Assembly (NCBI GenBank): GCA_023717585.1
Contig: JAMQPJ010000419.1
Span: forward strand, 1 to 38,866
Direction of reading: 5' to 3'
Length of the DNA: 38,866 bases
From: Thermoanaerobaculia bacterium
Lineage (GTDB): Bacteria > Acidobacteriota > Thermoanaerobaculia > UBA5066
Within the stretch, counting starts at the first letter, position 1; every line of letters starts with the position of its first letter. The position numbers and the translations under genes were made by a program. This document shows, piece after piece, positions 1 to 8,598 of this stretch. The notes under the pieces were generated by a model, which did not search any database, was not told the origin of the DNA, and saw only the letters and a program-made list of their open reading frames with translations.

Positions 1-1
1 C

Positions 2-979
2 ATCCAGTACAACAAGCGTGATCTGTCGAGCGCGCTCTCGGTGGAGGCGCTGCAGGACTCGCTCGGGTTCCACTCCTATCCGTACGTCGAGACCGTCGCC
101 TCCCAGGGTTCGGGTGTGATCGAGACGTTCAAGCTCGTCTCGAAGCTCACCTTCGTGGACCTTCTTCGCCGCCTCCAGCGCGGCTGGCAGCCGCCTCCCG
201 AGACGCCCGCCGTCCGGCCGGGTGAGGCGTTCGCCGCGTCCTCCCACGAGACGCCCGCGGCCGCCGAGGAAGAGCCCGCCGCCGCGGTCATTCCGGACGT
301 GGAGCCCGTGCTCGCCGTCTCTGGGAGCGCGCGTGTGTCCGATCGGGACGAACCGCCATCCGAAGAGCCGTCCGAAGACCCGATCGAAGAGAGCGCCGAA
401 GCCTGGGTCGTCCCGTCGGTCGAAGGGGCGTTCCCGGACCTCTCGGAAGACTCGGCTCCCTCTTCGACGCAACCTGCCGTCGAGGCGAGGCCCGCCGCCG
501 AGGAGCCGCCCGCGACCGCGCAGGCCGCGCCGGAGGCCACGCTCGCGCCGGCCGTCCTGCTGGCGGCGCTGGCCTCCGCGCCTCCCTCGCCGCCTGCCCC
601 AGAGCCGCCACCGGCGCCCGCGACCGTGCACGCGGCACCGCCGCCCGCGAGATCCACGACCGTCGACGAGAAGCTCAATGCCGTCCTGGCCGAAACGCGG
701 AAGGCGGCCGGGCGCGTGTCCGGATCGTTCCGCCGCCTGGACGCTTCCGAGGTGAGCACGCAGGAGATTCCCGCGCGCGAAGTCGCCGAGCGCCGTCTGG
801 AGGAAGCGATCGCGACCCTCCGTGCGGACCTTTCGAGCGAGATGGCCCGGCTCCGCGGCGAGCTCGCCGCCGCCCGCGACACCGCCGCGAACGCGGAGTC
901 CGCCGCGGCCGCGGCGAACGATCGCGCGCGCCGCCTGGAGGATGCTCTCCGCCAGGCTTTCCGCGGCCTCGAAGACTGA
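2..979 (+). CDS. MglA-like small GTPase, C-terminal part, with long Ala/Pro-rich and coiled-coil tail (5' end cut by window)
   Basis: The open frame enters from the left edge. The first residues, IQYNKRDL, contain the NKxD guanine-specificity (G4) motif as it appears in the MglA gliding/polarity GTPase family. They are followed by the typical family end (YPYVETVASQGSGVIETFKLVSKL), the last GTPase strand and helix. The domain ends near position 180. About 260 further residues follow: an acidic, Ala/Pro/Glu-rich low-complexity stretch, then from about position 660 an Ala/Glu/Arg-rich segment predicted by eye to form a coiled coil up to the TGA at 977. Ordinary MglA is about 195 residues and has no such tail, so the tail is probably a partner-binding or polymer-anchoring extension. 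MglA proteins are cytoplasmic polarity switches. The P-loop lies outside the window, so activity cannot be judged. The family call is fairly secure; the role of the tail is unknown. Confidence 0.8.
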   Translation: MQYNKRDLSSALSVEALQDSLGFHSYPYVETVASQGSGVIETFKLVSKLTFVDLLRRLQRGWQPPPETPAVRPGEAFAASSHETPAAAEEEPAAAVIPDVEPVLAVSGSARVSDRDEPPSEEPSEDPIEESAEAWVVPSVEGAFPDLSEDSAPSSTQPAVEARPAAEEPPATAQAAPEATLAPAVLLAALASAPPSPPAPEPPPAPATVHAAPPPARSTTVDEKLNAVLAETRKAAGRVSGSFRRLDASEVSTQEIPAREVAERRLEEAIATLRADLSSEMARLRGELAAARDTAANAESAAAAANDRARRLEDALRQAFRGLED

Positions 980-983
980 CGGT

Positions 984-1355
984 TCAGGACGGACGCTTCA
1001 GCGACACCCCCGAGGCGGACCTCTTCGAGAGCGCGAGGCGCAAGCCCGACATCTGCTGCTCGGAAAGGCCCACGAATTCACCGCCCGCCCGGTAGATCAG
1101 CAGGCGCCCGCCCTCGGCGTCGGCGGCGAAGCCGCCCGCACGGCAGCGCGTGACCCGCACGAGCCCCGAAAACGGAACTCCGGCCACGGTCGCGTTCAGA
1201 TCGTAGGTCGAACCAGGGCGCAGCGTCGAGGCGACCTCGAAGAGCAGCCCGATCTCCGAGAGGTTCAGGATCTCCACCGGGATCGTCGACTTGAGCTGCC
1301 CGCGCGTTCCTTTCACGACGGAAGTTCGGGGCGCGCGCCTCTTTTCCTTGTCCAC
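984..1355 (-). CDS. PilZ-domain protein (putative c-di-GMP receptor)
   Basis: A 123-residue protein with a GTG start preceded by a G-rich stretch (GGGGGAAAC). It begins with an RRAPR segment matching the PilZ RxxxR c-di-GMP-binding motif. About 25 residues later comes NLSEIGLLFE, the (D/N)xSxxG motif, and then a beta-rich PilZ barrel to about residue 100. Both ligand-binding motifs are recognisable, with Asn in place of the usual Asp in the second. No other domain is present, so it is a stand-alone adaptor. It is convergent with the GTPase gene (4 bp between stops) and lies 56 bp downstream of era on the same strand. PilZ proteins often act on motility or polarity machinery, which fits an MglA-like neighbour. 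An HD-GYP protein that could degrade c-di-GMP is encoded at 24018-25577. Confidence 0.8.
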   Translation of the reverse strand: MDKEKRRAPRTSVVKGTRGQLKSTIPVEILNLSEIGLLFEVASTLRPGSTYDLNATVAGVPFSGLVRVTRCRAGGFAADAEGGRLLIYRAGGEFVGLSEQQMSGLRLALSKRSASGVSLKRPS

Positions 1356-1411
1356 GTTTCCCCCGTGCTCCGGACCTGGAGTTTACGGGACGCGGGGCCC
1401 CCGTCAACGCG

Positions 1412-2305
1412 TCAACTGGTGAGCGTGTCCAGGAAGCGAGGATCCTCGCGCCAGCCCGGCCGGGCCGCGACGAGGAGCTCGAGATAGAAACGTCCGCCGA
1501 GCGCCTGTTCGAGCTCGAGGCGGGCCGCCGTGCCGGCCTCGCGCAGAAGCCGTCCCCCAGCCCCGAGCACGATGCCCTTGTGAGAGTCGCGGTCCACGAC
1601 GACCGTCGCCTTGATCACGGTGAGGTCCTTCGCCTCGTCCCGCCTGACTTCTTCCACGAAGACCCCAAGGCCGTACGGGATCTCCTCCCGCGTCCTCTCG
1701 AGGAACTTCTCGCGGATGAGCTCCGCGGCGCGCGTCTTCGTGTCGGAATTCGTGACCGTCGCGGCCGGGAAAAGGTCCTCACCCTCGGGGAGATGCCGCC
1801 GGATCACGGGCACGAGAAGGTCGAGCCCCTCGCCCGTGAGCGCCGAGACGGGGACGATGTCCTCGAAGATCCCCGCACGTGAAACCGCCTCCAGCCGCGG
1901 AAGAAGCGCGGCCCTCGAAACCTGGTCGATCTTGTTCAGGACTGCGATCCGGGGGCCTTCCGCGCGCGCGAGGAGGTCCAGCGCGAAGCGGTCTCCGCCG
2001 CCGGACGGCACCGAGACGTCCACGACGAGGAGCCGGACGTCCTCCTCGCGGAGCGCCTCGAGCGCCTCGTTCATCATGGCTTTGTTCAGACGATGAAGAG
2101 GCTTGTGAAGTCCCGGCGTGTCGACGAACACGATCTGGCCCTCGGCATCCGTGCGAATCCCGAGCAGACGGCGCCGGGTCGTCTGCGGCTTGTCGGAGAC
2201 GATGGCGACCTTCGTCCCCACGAGGGCGTTCACGAGCGTGGACTTCCCGGCGTTGGGGCGACCGACGACGGCGACCGTCCCGGCGCGACGGACGTGCGCG
2301 CTCAC
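1412..2305 (-). CDS. era: GTPase Era
   Basis: A 297-residue protein, the usual Era length. Motifs in order: G1 GRPNAGKS near residue 15, a TTRRR switch I region, G3 DTPGLHKP, G4 NKID, G5 SALTGEG, then a C-terminal KH domain with the GxxG loop written GAGG (residues about 230-280). Era binds the 3' end of 16S rRNA and assists 30S subunit maturation. The GTG start at 2305 gives a 4-base GTGA overlap with the stop of the upstream CNNM/CorC gene and puts the P-loop at the expected distance from the N terminus. A longer reading of this frame up to 3637 is only an Arg/Gly-rich shadow of the upstream gene. It is the last gene of the phoH-ybeY-CNNM-era run, a common bacterial order. Confidence 0.95.
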   Translation of the reverse strand: MSAHVRRAGTVAVVGRPNAGKSTLVNALVGTKVAIVSDKPQTTRRRLLGIRTDAEGQIVFVDTPGLHKPLHRLNKAMMNEALEALREEDVRLLVVDVSVPSGGGDRFALDLLARAEGPRIAVLNKIDQVSRAALLPRLEAVSRAGIFEDIVPVSALTGEGLDLLVPVIRRHLPEGEDLFPAATVTNSDTKTRAAELIREKFLERTREEIPYGLGVFVEEVRRDEAKDLTVIKATVVVDRDSHKGIVLGAGGRLLREAGTAARLELEQALGGRFYLELLVAARPGWREDPRFLDTLTS

Positions 2306-3627
2306 GACTCCGGCCCTTTTACCCTCTCGTCTGCCTTCTCGTCCGCCTTCGCGGGGGTGTCCTCCCGCCGGATGCGCACGCGGTGAATCCGGCGGCGGTC
2401 CGCCTCCTCCACGAGGAAGAGGAGGCCCGCCTCGTGCGCCGTCTCGCCCGCCCTCGGGATGCGCCCGAGCCGCTCCGAGACGAGACCGGCCACGGTGTCG
2501 TATTCGTCGGACGGAAACGTCACGCCAAAGAGAGTCGCGATCTCCGGAACGCGGACGCGCCCCGCCACCGAGTACGACCCGTCCTCCTGCGCGACGATCG
2601 GCGGCTGCTCGTCCTCGTGCTCGTCCGCGATCTCGCCCACGAGCTCCTCGACGAGATCCTCGAGCGTCGCGAGACCGGTCACGGCGCCGTATTCGTCCAC
2701 GACGATCGCGAGCGGCTGCCGGCGGCGGCGGAAGTCGGACAGGAGCGTCGCGACCGTCTGGGTTTCGGGCGCGAAGAACACCTGGCGTGCGAGCGGGCGC
2801 GCGGTGGCCGGCGGACTCGGGCGGCGCAGGACGGTGAACACGTCCTTGACGTGGACGACACCCACGGGTTTGTCCACGCTGCCCTCCACGAGCGGAATCC
2901 GCGTGAACTTCGTGCGCGCGAAGAGGTCCGCGATCTCGTCCAGCGGCGCGTCGGCCTCGGCGAACACGATGTCGGGCCGCGACGTCATGACCTCGCCTAC
3001 CGTGCGGTCGCCGAAGTCCACGGCGCGCGTCACGAGCTCTTCCTCGTGCTCCTCGAGAATCCCCTCCTCGCGGGCGACGTCGAGGAGCGCACGCATGTCC
3101 GCGTCCTTCTCGGACTCTTCCTTCTCCGGGACGCCCGCGGCGCCGGCCTCGGTCTCGTCGTCCTCGCGTTCGAGAAGGCGCGAGAGGAAGGGCGTCAGGG
3201 GAGCCGCGAGGAAATCGACGGCGGGCGTGAGCCACGCGAAGCCCGCGAGGGCTTCGTTCCCGCCCCGGCGGGCGACCCACCGGATGATGAGACTTTCGGC
3301 GAGAATCCAGCCGAGAAGGATCACGACGGCCGAGAGGAGCCACGGTTCGGCAACGCCGAGAGCCGCGAGGGCCGAACCGAGGCAGAGGAGGCCGCCGAGC
3401 ACCGCGCCTTGCGCCGTCAGGCGCACGGCGATCCGGGAGACGCGGACGTGCTCGGACGCGAGGAGCGTGCCGAAGCGCGCGGGATTCGCCTCGAGGAGAG
3501 ACTTGCGGCGCAGGACCGAGAGGCTCTCGAGCGCCTGGCCGAAACCGGAAAAGACGACGTAGACGCCCGCGAAGAAGGTGGCAAGGAGAAGCGCGACGCC
3601 GGCGCCCCCGACGAGAACGCCGGTCAC
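2302..3627 (-). CDS. CNNM/CorC-HlyC family membrane protein with CBS pair
   Basis: A 441-residue protein. The N-terminal 130 or so residues form a DUF21/CNNM-type membrane region with several hydrophobic segments. A charged linker rich in Glu/Asp follows. Then comes a CBS pair (about residues 190-320; motifs GEVMTSRPDI, FTRIPLVE, VVDEYGAVTGLATLEDLVEELVG) and a C-terminal CorC/HlyC transporter-associated domain (YSVAGRVRVPEI, DEYDTVAGLV). Members are inner-membrane proteins linked to Mg2+/Co2+ efflux; the old 'hemolysin' name is not functional evidence. The GTG start at 3627 makes a GTGA overlap with the ybeY stop, and the stop overlaps the era start the same way, so it is translationally coupled on both sides. 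The ybeY-corC neighbourhood is widely conserved. Confidence 0.9.
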   Translation of the reverse strand: MTGVLVGGAGVALLLATFFAGVYVVFSGFGQALESLSVLRRKSLLEANPARFGTLLASEHVRVSRIAVRLTAQGAVLGGLLCLGSALAALGVAEPWLLSAVVILLGWILAESLIIRWVARRGGNEALAGFAWLTPAVDFLAAPLTPFLSRLLEREDDETEAGAAGVPEKEESEKDADMRALLDVAREEGILEEHEEELVTRAVDFGDRTVGEVMTSRPDIVFAEADAPLDEIADLFARTKFTRIPLVEGSVDKPVGVVHVKDVFTVLRRPSPPATARPLARQVFFAPETQTVATLLSDFRRRRQPLAIVVDEYGAVTGLATLEDLVEELVGEIADEHEDEQPPIVAQEDGSYSVAGRVRVPEIATLFGVTFPSDEYDTVAGLVSERLGRIPRAGETAHEAGLLFLVEEADRRRIHRVRIRREDTPAKADEKADERVKGPES

Positions 3628-4121
3628 GGCACGCCATCCGGGCCTTCGCCGAAGGCCGAGAGGAGGATCCGCCGCTGCCGCCGGAACATCGTGCCGCCGT
3701 CCTTCTCGTGATCGTAGCCGAGAAGGTGCAGAAAGCCGTGCGCGAGGAGAATCTGCAACTCGCGTTGGAGCCTGTGGCCGCGGCGGCGGGCCTGCCGCGC
3801 CGCGTACGGAACGTCGATCACGATGTCGCCGAGAAACTCGCCACGCCGCGCGGCGGCGCGGACCGAGGTTGCTTCGAAGGCGGGGAAAGACAGGACGTCG
3901 GTCGGCGAGCCTCTGCCGCGCCACCGCGCGTTCAGCCCGCTCATGCGCCGGTCGCCGCACAGCAGGACGGAAAACCGTGCGCGCTTCGCGCGTGCTTCGA
4001 ATAGAAGGCTGCGGGACCAGGCCTCGATGCGCGACACCGGTGGAGCCGTGAAAACGGTGACCAGAACATCGACGGCGCCGATGGCTCCGCCGGCCCGCCT
4101 TTGCGCCCTTGCTCTCTTCAC
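3624..4121 (-). CDS. ybeY: Endoribonuclease YbeY
   Basis: A 165-residue protein with the diagnostic zinc motif H-x3-H-x5-H, seen as HGFLHLLGYDH, in the C-terminal third. It is preceded by the family signature SPTDVLSFP and by GDIVID. YbeY is a single-strand-specific metallo-RNase used in 16S rRNA 3'-end maturation and ribosome quality control. The start is a GTG at 4121. The upstream leader contains GGAAGATTTCTTAGAAA, a poor Shine-Dalgarno, so a start slightly downstream cannot be excluded; the first 15 residues are basic and not conserved. The stop overlaps the GTG of the CNNM/CorC gene by four bases. It sits 38 bp after phoH, its usual partner. Confidence 0.93.
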   Translation of the reverse strand: MKRARAQRRAGGAIGAVDVLVTVFTAPPVSRIEAWSRSLLFEARAKRARFSVLLCGDRRMSGLNARWRGRGSPTDVLSFPAFEATSVRAAARRGEFLGDIVIDVPYAARQARRRGHRLQRELQILLAHGFLHLLGYDHEKDGGTMFRRQRRILLSAFGEGPDGVP

Positions 4122-4159
4122 TTTCTAAGAAATCTTCCGCCCTGACCTGGATCGGGGCG

Positions 4160-5232
<1,073 letters not shown>

Positions 5233-5239
<7 letters not shown>

Positions 5240-5261
5240 TTCCTCTTCTCTCTTCTACAAT
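5233..5261 (+). promoter_or_regulatory. Candidate sigma-70-type promoter for the 5308 gene
   Basis: TTAGCA at 5233-5238 (-35, four of six consensus bases), a 17-bp spacer and TACAAT at 5256-5261 (-10, five of six). Transcription would begin near 5268, with an AAGAGGAGG Shine-Dalgarno at about 5289-5297. The element overlaps the first codons of the divergent phoH gene. It is a consensus match only, and the housekeeping promoter consensus of this organism is not known. Confidence 0.35.
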
Positions 5262-5307
5262 CGCCTGGCCAGCCCAGCCACAACCATCAAGAGGAGGATG
5301 TCCGACC

Positions 5308-5898
5308 ATGTATACGATTACCCGCCGCTACGCCCTGCTGTCGCTCGCCTCGCTCTTCGCACTCGCCGTCAGCGTTCCCGCCGCGGCCAGCTCCAAGAAG
5401 TTCACGGAGTCGGACGATGCGAAGCAGAACGACGAGCCCCAGGAGTACCTGAAGAACTACGACAAGTTGACGAAGGGTAAGGAGGCCGACTGGGTCTACT
5501 TCACCGAAGGTGTCGACCTCAAGTCGTTCAAGACCGTCTCGGCGAAGACATGGGGCTCCACGAACAAGAAATCGCGCAGCAAGCACGCGGCCGAGTCGGG
5601 CCCCGAGTACCTGGAACAGTGGATCAAGAGGTCCAAGAAGCTCGGCTGGGAGGTCGTGAAGGACGGTGGCAACCTGCGGATCGAGGGGAACGTCTTCAAT
5701 GCCTGGGAGCCGAGCGGCGCCGCCCGCGCATGGGGCGGCTGGGCGGCGAATCCCGGCGTGGGGATGGAGCTCGTCGCCAAGGACAAGTCGGGCAAGACGA
5801 TCTTCGAGATCCGCCACAAGGCGAAGGGCTCTACGCTGGAGGATGCCGTCGAGAACGGCCTCGAGAAGATCGTCAAGACGCTCGAGGTCGGGAAGTAA
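5308..5898 (+). CDS. Secreted protein of unknown function (weak DUF3313/DUF4410 resemblance)
   Basis: A 196-residue protein with a clear Sec signal peptide (basic RR at residues 6-7, hydrophobic core, AAA-S cleavage region near residue 27). The mature part contains YLKNYDKL, a VYFTEGVDLKSFKTV segment and a C-terminal amphipathic helix (EDAVENGLEKIVKTL). This layout resembles the small exported DUF3313/DUF4410 proteins, but I see no catalytic motif and the assignment is tentative. The ATG at 5308 follows an AGGAGG 10 bp upstream; an out-of-frame ATG lies at 5298. The next plus-strand gene (5986) also encodes a small exported protein. Each appears to have its own promoter, and a possible terminator lies between them. 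Function unknown. Confidence 0.75.
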   Translation: MYTITRRYALLSLASLFALAVSVPAAASSKKFTESDDAKQNDEPQEYLKNYDKLTKGKEADWVYFTEGVDLKSFKTVSAKTWGSTNKKSRSKHAAESGPEYLEQWIKRSKKLGWEVVKDGGNLRIEGNVFNAWEPSGAARAWGGWAANPGVGMELVAKDKSGKTIFEIRHKAKGSTLEDAVENGLEKIVKTLEVGK

Positions 5899-5902
5899 GC
5901 AG

Positions 5903-5935
5903 CCGCGGCGGTCCCTCGCGGATTTCCCCCTTTTT
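5903..5935 (+). terminator. Weak candidate intrinsic terminator after the 5308 gene
   Basis: CCGCG (5903-5907) and CGCGG (5917-5921) form a 5-bp GC stem with a 9-base loop, followed by a pyrimidine run ending in TTTTT (5931-5935). The stem is short and C residues interrupt the T tract, so this is only suggestive. Confidence 0.3.
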
Positions 5936-5961
5936 GAGACTTCGTCGCAGGGCGATATAGG
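5934..5961 (+). promoter_or_regulatory. Candidate promoter for the DUF1579 gene
   Basis: TTGAGA at 5934-5939 (five of six -35 bases), a 16-bp spacer, and TATAGG at 5956-5961 (-10, four of six). The downstream leader is short and carries AAAAGGAGGAG directly ahead of the ATG at 5986. The A/T-rich -10 stands out in this GC-rich background. It overlaps the T tract of the possible upstream terminator. Confidence 0.4.
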
Positions 5962-5985
5962 ATTCCTCGAAAAGGAGGAGACCTC

Positions 5986-6555
5986 ATGAAAACCGCGTGC
6001 CGCCTGCTCGCCGTCGCCGCGCTCTTCGTCGCTTCGTCGCTCCGGGCCGAGGACAAACCGATGGCTCCGCCGAAGCCCGCCGCCGAGATGTCACAGCTTT
6101 CCTACATGGTCGGCACCTGGAGCTGCTCCGGAAAGGCGTTCGCGTCGCCGTTCGGCCCCGAGCACGCGACCGAGGGCGTCGCGAAGGCGCAGATGGCGCT
6201 GGGAGGCTTCCGACTCGTGATCCACTACGACGAGGCGAAAACGGCCGCGAGCCCGATGCCCTACCGCGTCCTCCAGGTCGTGGGCTGGGATCCCGCCCGG
6301 AAAGCGTTCGACTCCGTCTGCTTCGACGTCTTCGGCGGGGCGTGCACGCAGACGTCGCCCGGCTGGAAGGGAAACGCCCTCGTCTTCGAAGGGACCGCTC
6401 TCATGGGGGGCCAGAAGATGGGTGCGCGCGACACCTTCACGAAGGTCAGCGCCACCGAGATGACGCACAAGGGCGAGATGCAGGGGGCCGACGGCAAGTG
6501 GGCCGCAGGCGACGAGGAGACCTGCACGAGGGTCGTGAAGGCCGCGAAGAAGTAG
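5986..6555 (+). CDS. Secreted DUF1579-family protein
   Basis: A 189-residue protein with a signal peptide (MKTACRLLAVAALFVASSLRA, cleavage near residue 21). The mature part matches the DUF1579 pattern: MVGTWSCSGKAF, GGFRLVIHYDEAKT, YRVLQVVGWDP, TSPGWKGNALVFEGTALMGGQK, ARDTFTK and a final GDEETC. The family is a lipocalin-like beta barrel of unknown function, frequent in Acidobacteriota and often exported. The ATG has a strong AAAGGAGGAG Shine-Dalgarno. Four cysteines in the mature part (at about residues 43, 108, 115 and 180) could form disulfides in the periplasm. It is convergent with the ABC exporter operon, with 15 bp between the stop codons. Confidence 0.8.
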   Translation: MKTACRLLAVAALFVASSLRAEDKPMAPPKPAAEMSQLSYMVGTWSCSGKAFASPFGPEHATEGVAKAQMALGGFRLVIHYDEAKTAASPMPYRVLQVVGWDPARKAFDSVCFDVFGGACTQTSPGWKGNALVFEGTALMGGQKMGARDTFTKVSATEMTHKGEMQGADGKWAAGDEETCTRVVKAAKK

Positions 6556-6570
6556 CGGGAATCCCCGGAC

Positions 6571-7296
6571 CTATGCCGCCTCGGCCGCCGAGTCCTTGAG
6601 GATGCGGCCGTCGTGCACCTCGATGACGCGGCCCGCCCGGCGAGCGAGGCTCATGTCGTGCGTGATGACGATGAAGGTGCCTCCCGCCTTCCAGAGATCG
6701 GTGAAAAGACCCATGATGTCGCCGCCCGACGTCGAGTCGAGGTTTCCGGTCGGCTCGTCGGCGAGCAGCATGTCGGGCGTCATCGCGAGCGCCCGCGCGA
6801 CCGCGACGCGCTGCATCTCGCCGCCCGACAGCTCCGTGGGCCTGTGCTCGAGGCGATCCCCGAGGCCCACCTTCTCGAGCAGCTCCGCGGCCCGGGCATG
6901 GCGTTCCTTCGGGGGAACGCCGCCGAAGAGCATCGGCATTTCGACGTTCTCCTGGGCGGAGATCTGCGGCAGGAGGTTGAAGTTCTGGAAAACGAAGCCC
7001 ACGCGGCGGTTCCTGACGTCGGCGAGCGCGTCGCGAGAAAGCCCCGCCACGGCCTCGCCGCCGAGCTCGTAAACGCCGCTCGTGGGCGTGTCGAGGCAGC
7101 CGATGAGGTTCATGAGAGTCGACTTGCCGGAGCCCGACGGCCCGACGATCGCGACGAACTCGCCCTTCCTGACCGTGAAGCTCACGCCCTTCAGGGCCTC
7201 GACCTTCACCTTCCCGGTGTCGTAGACCTTGCGAATGTCCTGCAGGAGGACGATGTCGTCCGAGACGGACCGAGGGGCGTTGCCGTTCCGGGCCAT
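6571..7296 (-). CDS. ABC transporter ATP-binding protein (MacB/LolD type)
   Basis: A 241-residue ATPase with Walker A GPSGSGKST, Q-loop FVFQNFNLLPQ, signature LSGGEMQRVAVARAL, Walker B MLLADEPTGNLD and switch His in VITHD. This motif set is typical of the MacB/LolD/FtsE group. The ATG at 7296 is chosen because AAGGAG lies 8 bp upstream; an in-frame ATG at 7320 lacks such a site. It is the last gene of a minus-strand run: adaptor (11006), permease (9827), permease (8598), ATPase. Only one ATPase accompanies the two permeases, so it probably drives a heterodimer of them. The substrate (peptide, lipid, lipoprotein or drug) is not readable from the sequence. Confidence 0.92.
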   Translation of the reverse strand: MARNGNAPRSVSDDIVLLQDIRKVYDTGKVKVEALKGVSFTVRKGEFVAIVGPSGSGKSTLMNLIGCLDTPTSGVYELGGEAVAGLSRDALADVRNRRVGFVFQNFNLLPQISAQENVEMPMLFGGVPPKERHARAAELLEKVGLGDRLEHRPTELSGGEMQRVAVARALAMTPDMLLADEPTGNLDSTSGGDIMGLFTDLWKAGGTFIVITHDMSLARRAGRVIEVHDGRILKDSAAEAA

Positions 7297-7335
7297 GAGA
7301 TCTCCTTGTCTTCCTCTCACGAGTCGACTCTTCTC

Positions 7336-8598
7336 TCACTCGTAGCGAAGCGTGGCGGCGGGGTCGATCGCGGCGGCGCGCCGCGCCGGGAAATACCCGG
7401 CGAGAAGGCCGATCGCCCCGAGGATGGCCGCCGTCCCGGCCGCGATGAGCGGCGACAGGGTGGGCCGGCCGAGGAAAGCGAGCACGCGGTTCGAGCCGTC
7501 CGGGATCAGCCCGAGGCCCGTGACGATGAGGATCGCGATCACGAGGCCGGCCGTGCCTCCGACGAGCGTATAGACGAGGGCCTCGAGGACGAACGGCCAC
7601 GTGATCCAGCGCGCCTTCGCACCGAGCGCCATCTTCACGCCGATCTCGCGTGTCCGTTCCTTGACGACTGCGTACATGATGTTCGCCACGCCGATGCCGC
7701 CCACGAAAAGCGTCAGCACCCCGATGATCCCGAGGAAGATCTCGATGCCCAGCGAGACCCTCTGCCCGTTCCGCGACGTCTTGACGATGTTCCAGGTCGA
7801 GAGCGCCCGCTCGTCGGTGGGGTCGTAGCCGTACTTCGCGCCGAGGATCTCGTTCAGGCGCTTCAGCGCCCCCGACATGTCGTCCGGCGTCCGCGACTGG
7901 ATGAGGAGCACGTTCAGCCGGTCCCGGCCGAAGATCGCCTTGAACGTCGTCCACGGAATGACGGCGTGGTTCTGGTCGGGTCCGCCGTAGACGCCCATCT
8001 GGGTCTTGTGCTGCATGACGCCGATGACCGTGAACGGCGAGCTATTCACGAGGAGCGTCTTCCCGACGGGATCTTCCTTGCCGAAGATGTCCTTCGCCAT
8101 CTCGTCGCCGAGGAACAGGACGCGGCGCTTCTCGGCCTCGTCCGCCTCGGTGAAGAACCGCCCGCCCGGCTGCGGATAGTGCTTGCGCGTCTCCCCGTAG
8201 ATCGTGTTCGTGCCGAGGACGCGGCCGTTCACGGTCTTGCGCCCGTACGTGATGGCCGTGCGCCACGACACGACCTCGCCGATGACGGCCGGGAGCTCGG
8301 GCATCCGGTCGGCCACGAACGACACGTCGTCCGTCGTGAGGCGGATTCGGCGTCCCGGCGGCATCCCCTTCCACGGCTTCGACGTCTCGTTCGGCCACAT
8401 GACCGCGAGGTTCTCCCCCGTCGAGCGGCGGTTGCGGTCCATCTGCCGCTTCAGGCCCTCGCCGAACGAGAGAAGGAGAAGGATCGCGACCGTGCCCCAC
8501 GCGATCGCGGCGATCGTCAGGATGGCGCGCTTCTTCGCGAGCCGGGACGACTGCGTGAAGAGGGTCAGGACCACCGGAAGGGTCCGGCCGCCTCTCAC
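7336..8598 (-). CDS. MacB-like ABC permease (second of two)
   Basis: A 420-residue MacB/FtsX-type permease. One membrane helix lies at residues about 20-45 (ILTIAAIAWGTVAILLLLSFGEGL), then a large periplasmic MacB_PCD domain, then three C-terminal helices with the signature FVGGIGVANIMYAVVKERTREIGVKMALGA. It lacks the ATPase domain that MacB carries. The GTG start at 8598 gives a GTGA overlap with the stop of the upstream permease. A second in-frame GTG about eight codons later, preceded by GAGAGGCGG, is also possible. It resembles the neighbouring permease throughout, so the two are paralogues that probably pair. The frame stays open further upstream (to 9036), but that part is an Arg-rich shadow. 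Confidence 0.9.
   Translation of the reverse strand: MRGGRTLPVVLTLFTQSSRLAKKRAILTIAAIAWGTVAILLLLSFGEGLKRQMDRNRRSTGENLAVMWPNETSKPWKGMPPGRRIRLTTDDVSFVADRMPELPAVIGEVVSWRTAITYGRKTVNGRVLGTNTIYGETRKHYPQPGGRFFTEADEAEKRRVLFLGDEMAKDIFGKEDPVGKTLLVNSSPFTVIGVMQHKTQMGVYGGPDQNHAVIPWTTFKAIFGRDRLNVLLIQSRTPDDMSGALKRLNEILGAKYGYDPTDERALSTWNIVKTSRNGQRVSLGIEIFLGIIGVLTLFVGGIGVANIMYAVVKERTREIGVKMALGAKARWITWPFVLEALVYTLVGGTAGLVIAILIVTGLGLIPDGSNRVLAFLGRPTLSPLIAAGTAAILGAIGLLAGYFPARRAAAIDPAATLRYE

Noticed and set aside
1412..3637. Reading era as a 741-codon fusion protein
   Set aside because: The extra N-terminal 440 residues are an Arg/Gly/Pro-rich shadow of the CNNM/CorC gene. The GTG at 2305 with GTGA overlap gives normal Era.
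1879..3711. 610-codon plus-strand frame opposite era/CNNM
   Set aside because: No domain signatures and arginine/glutamate-rich composition; the opposite strand has Era, CBS and CorC motifs in conserved gene order.
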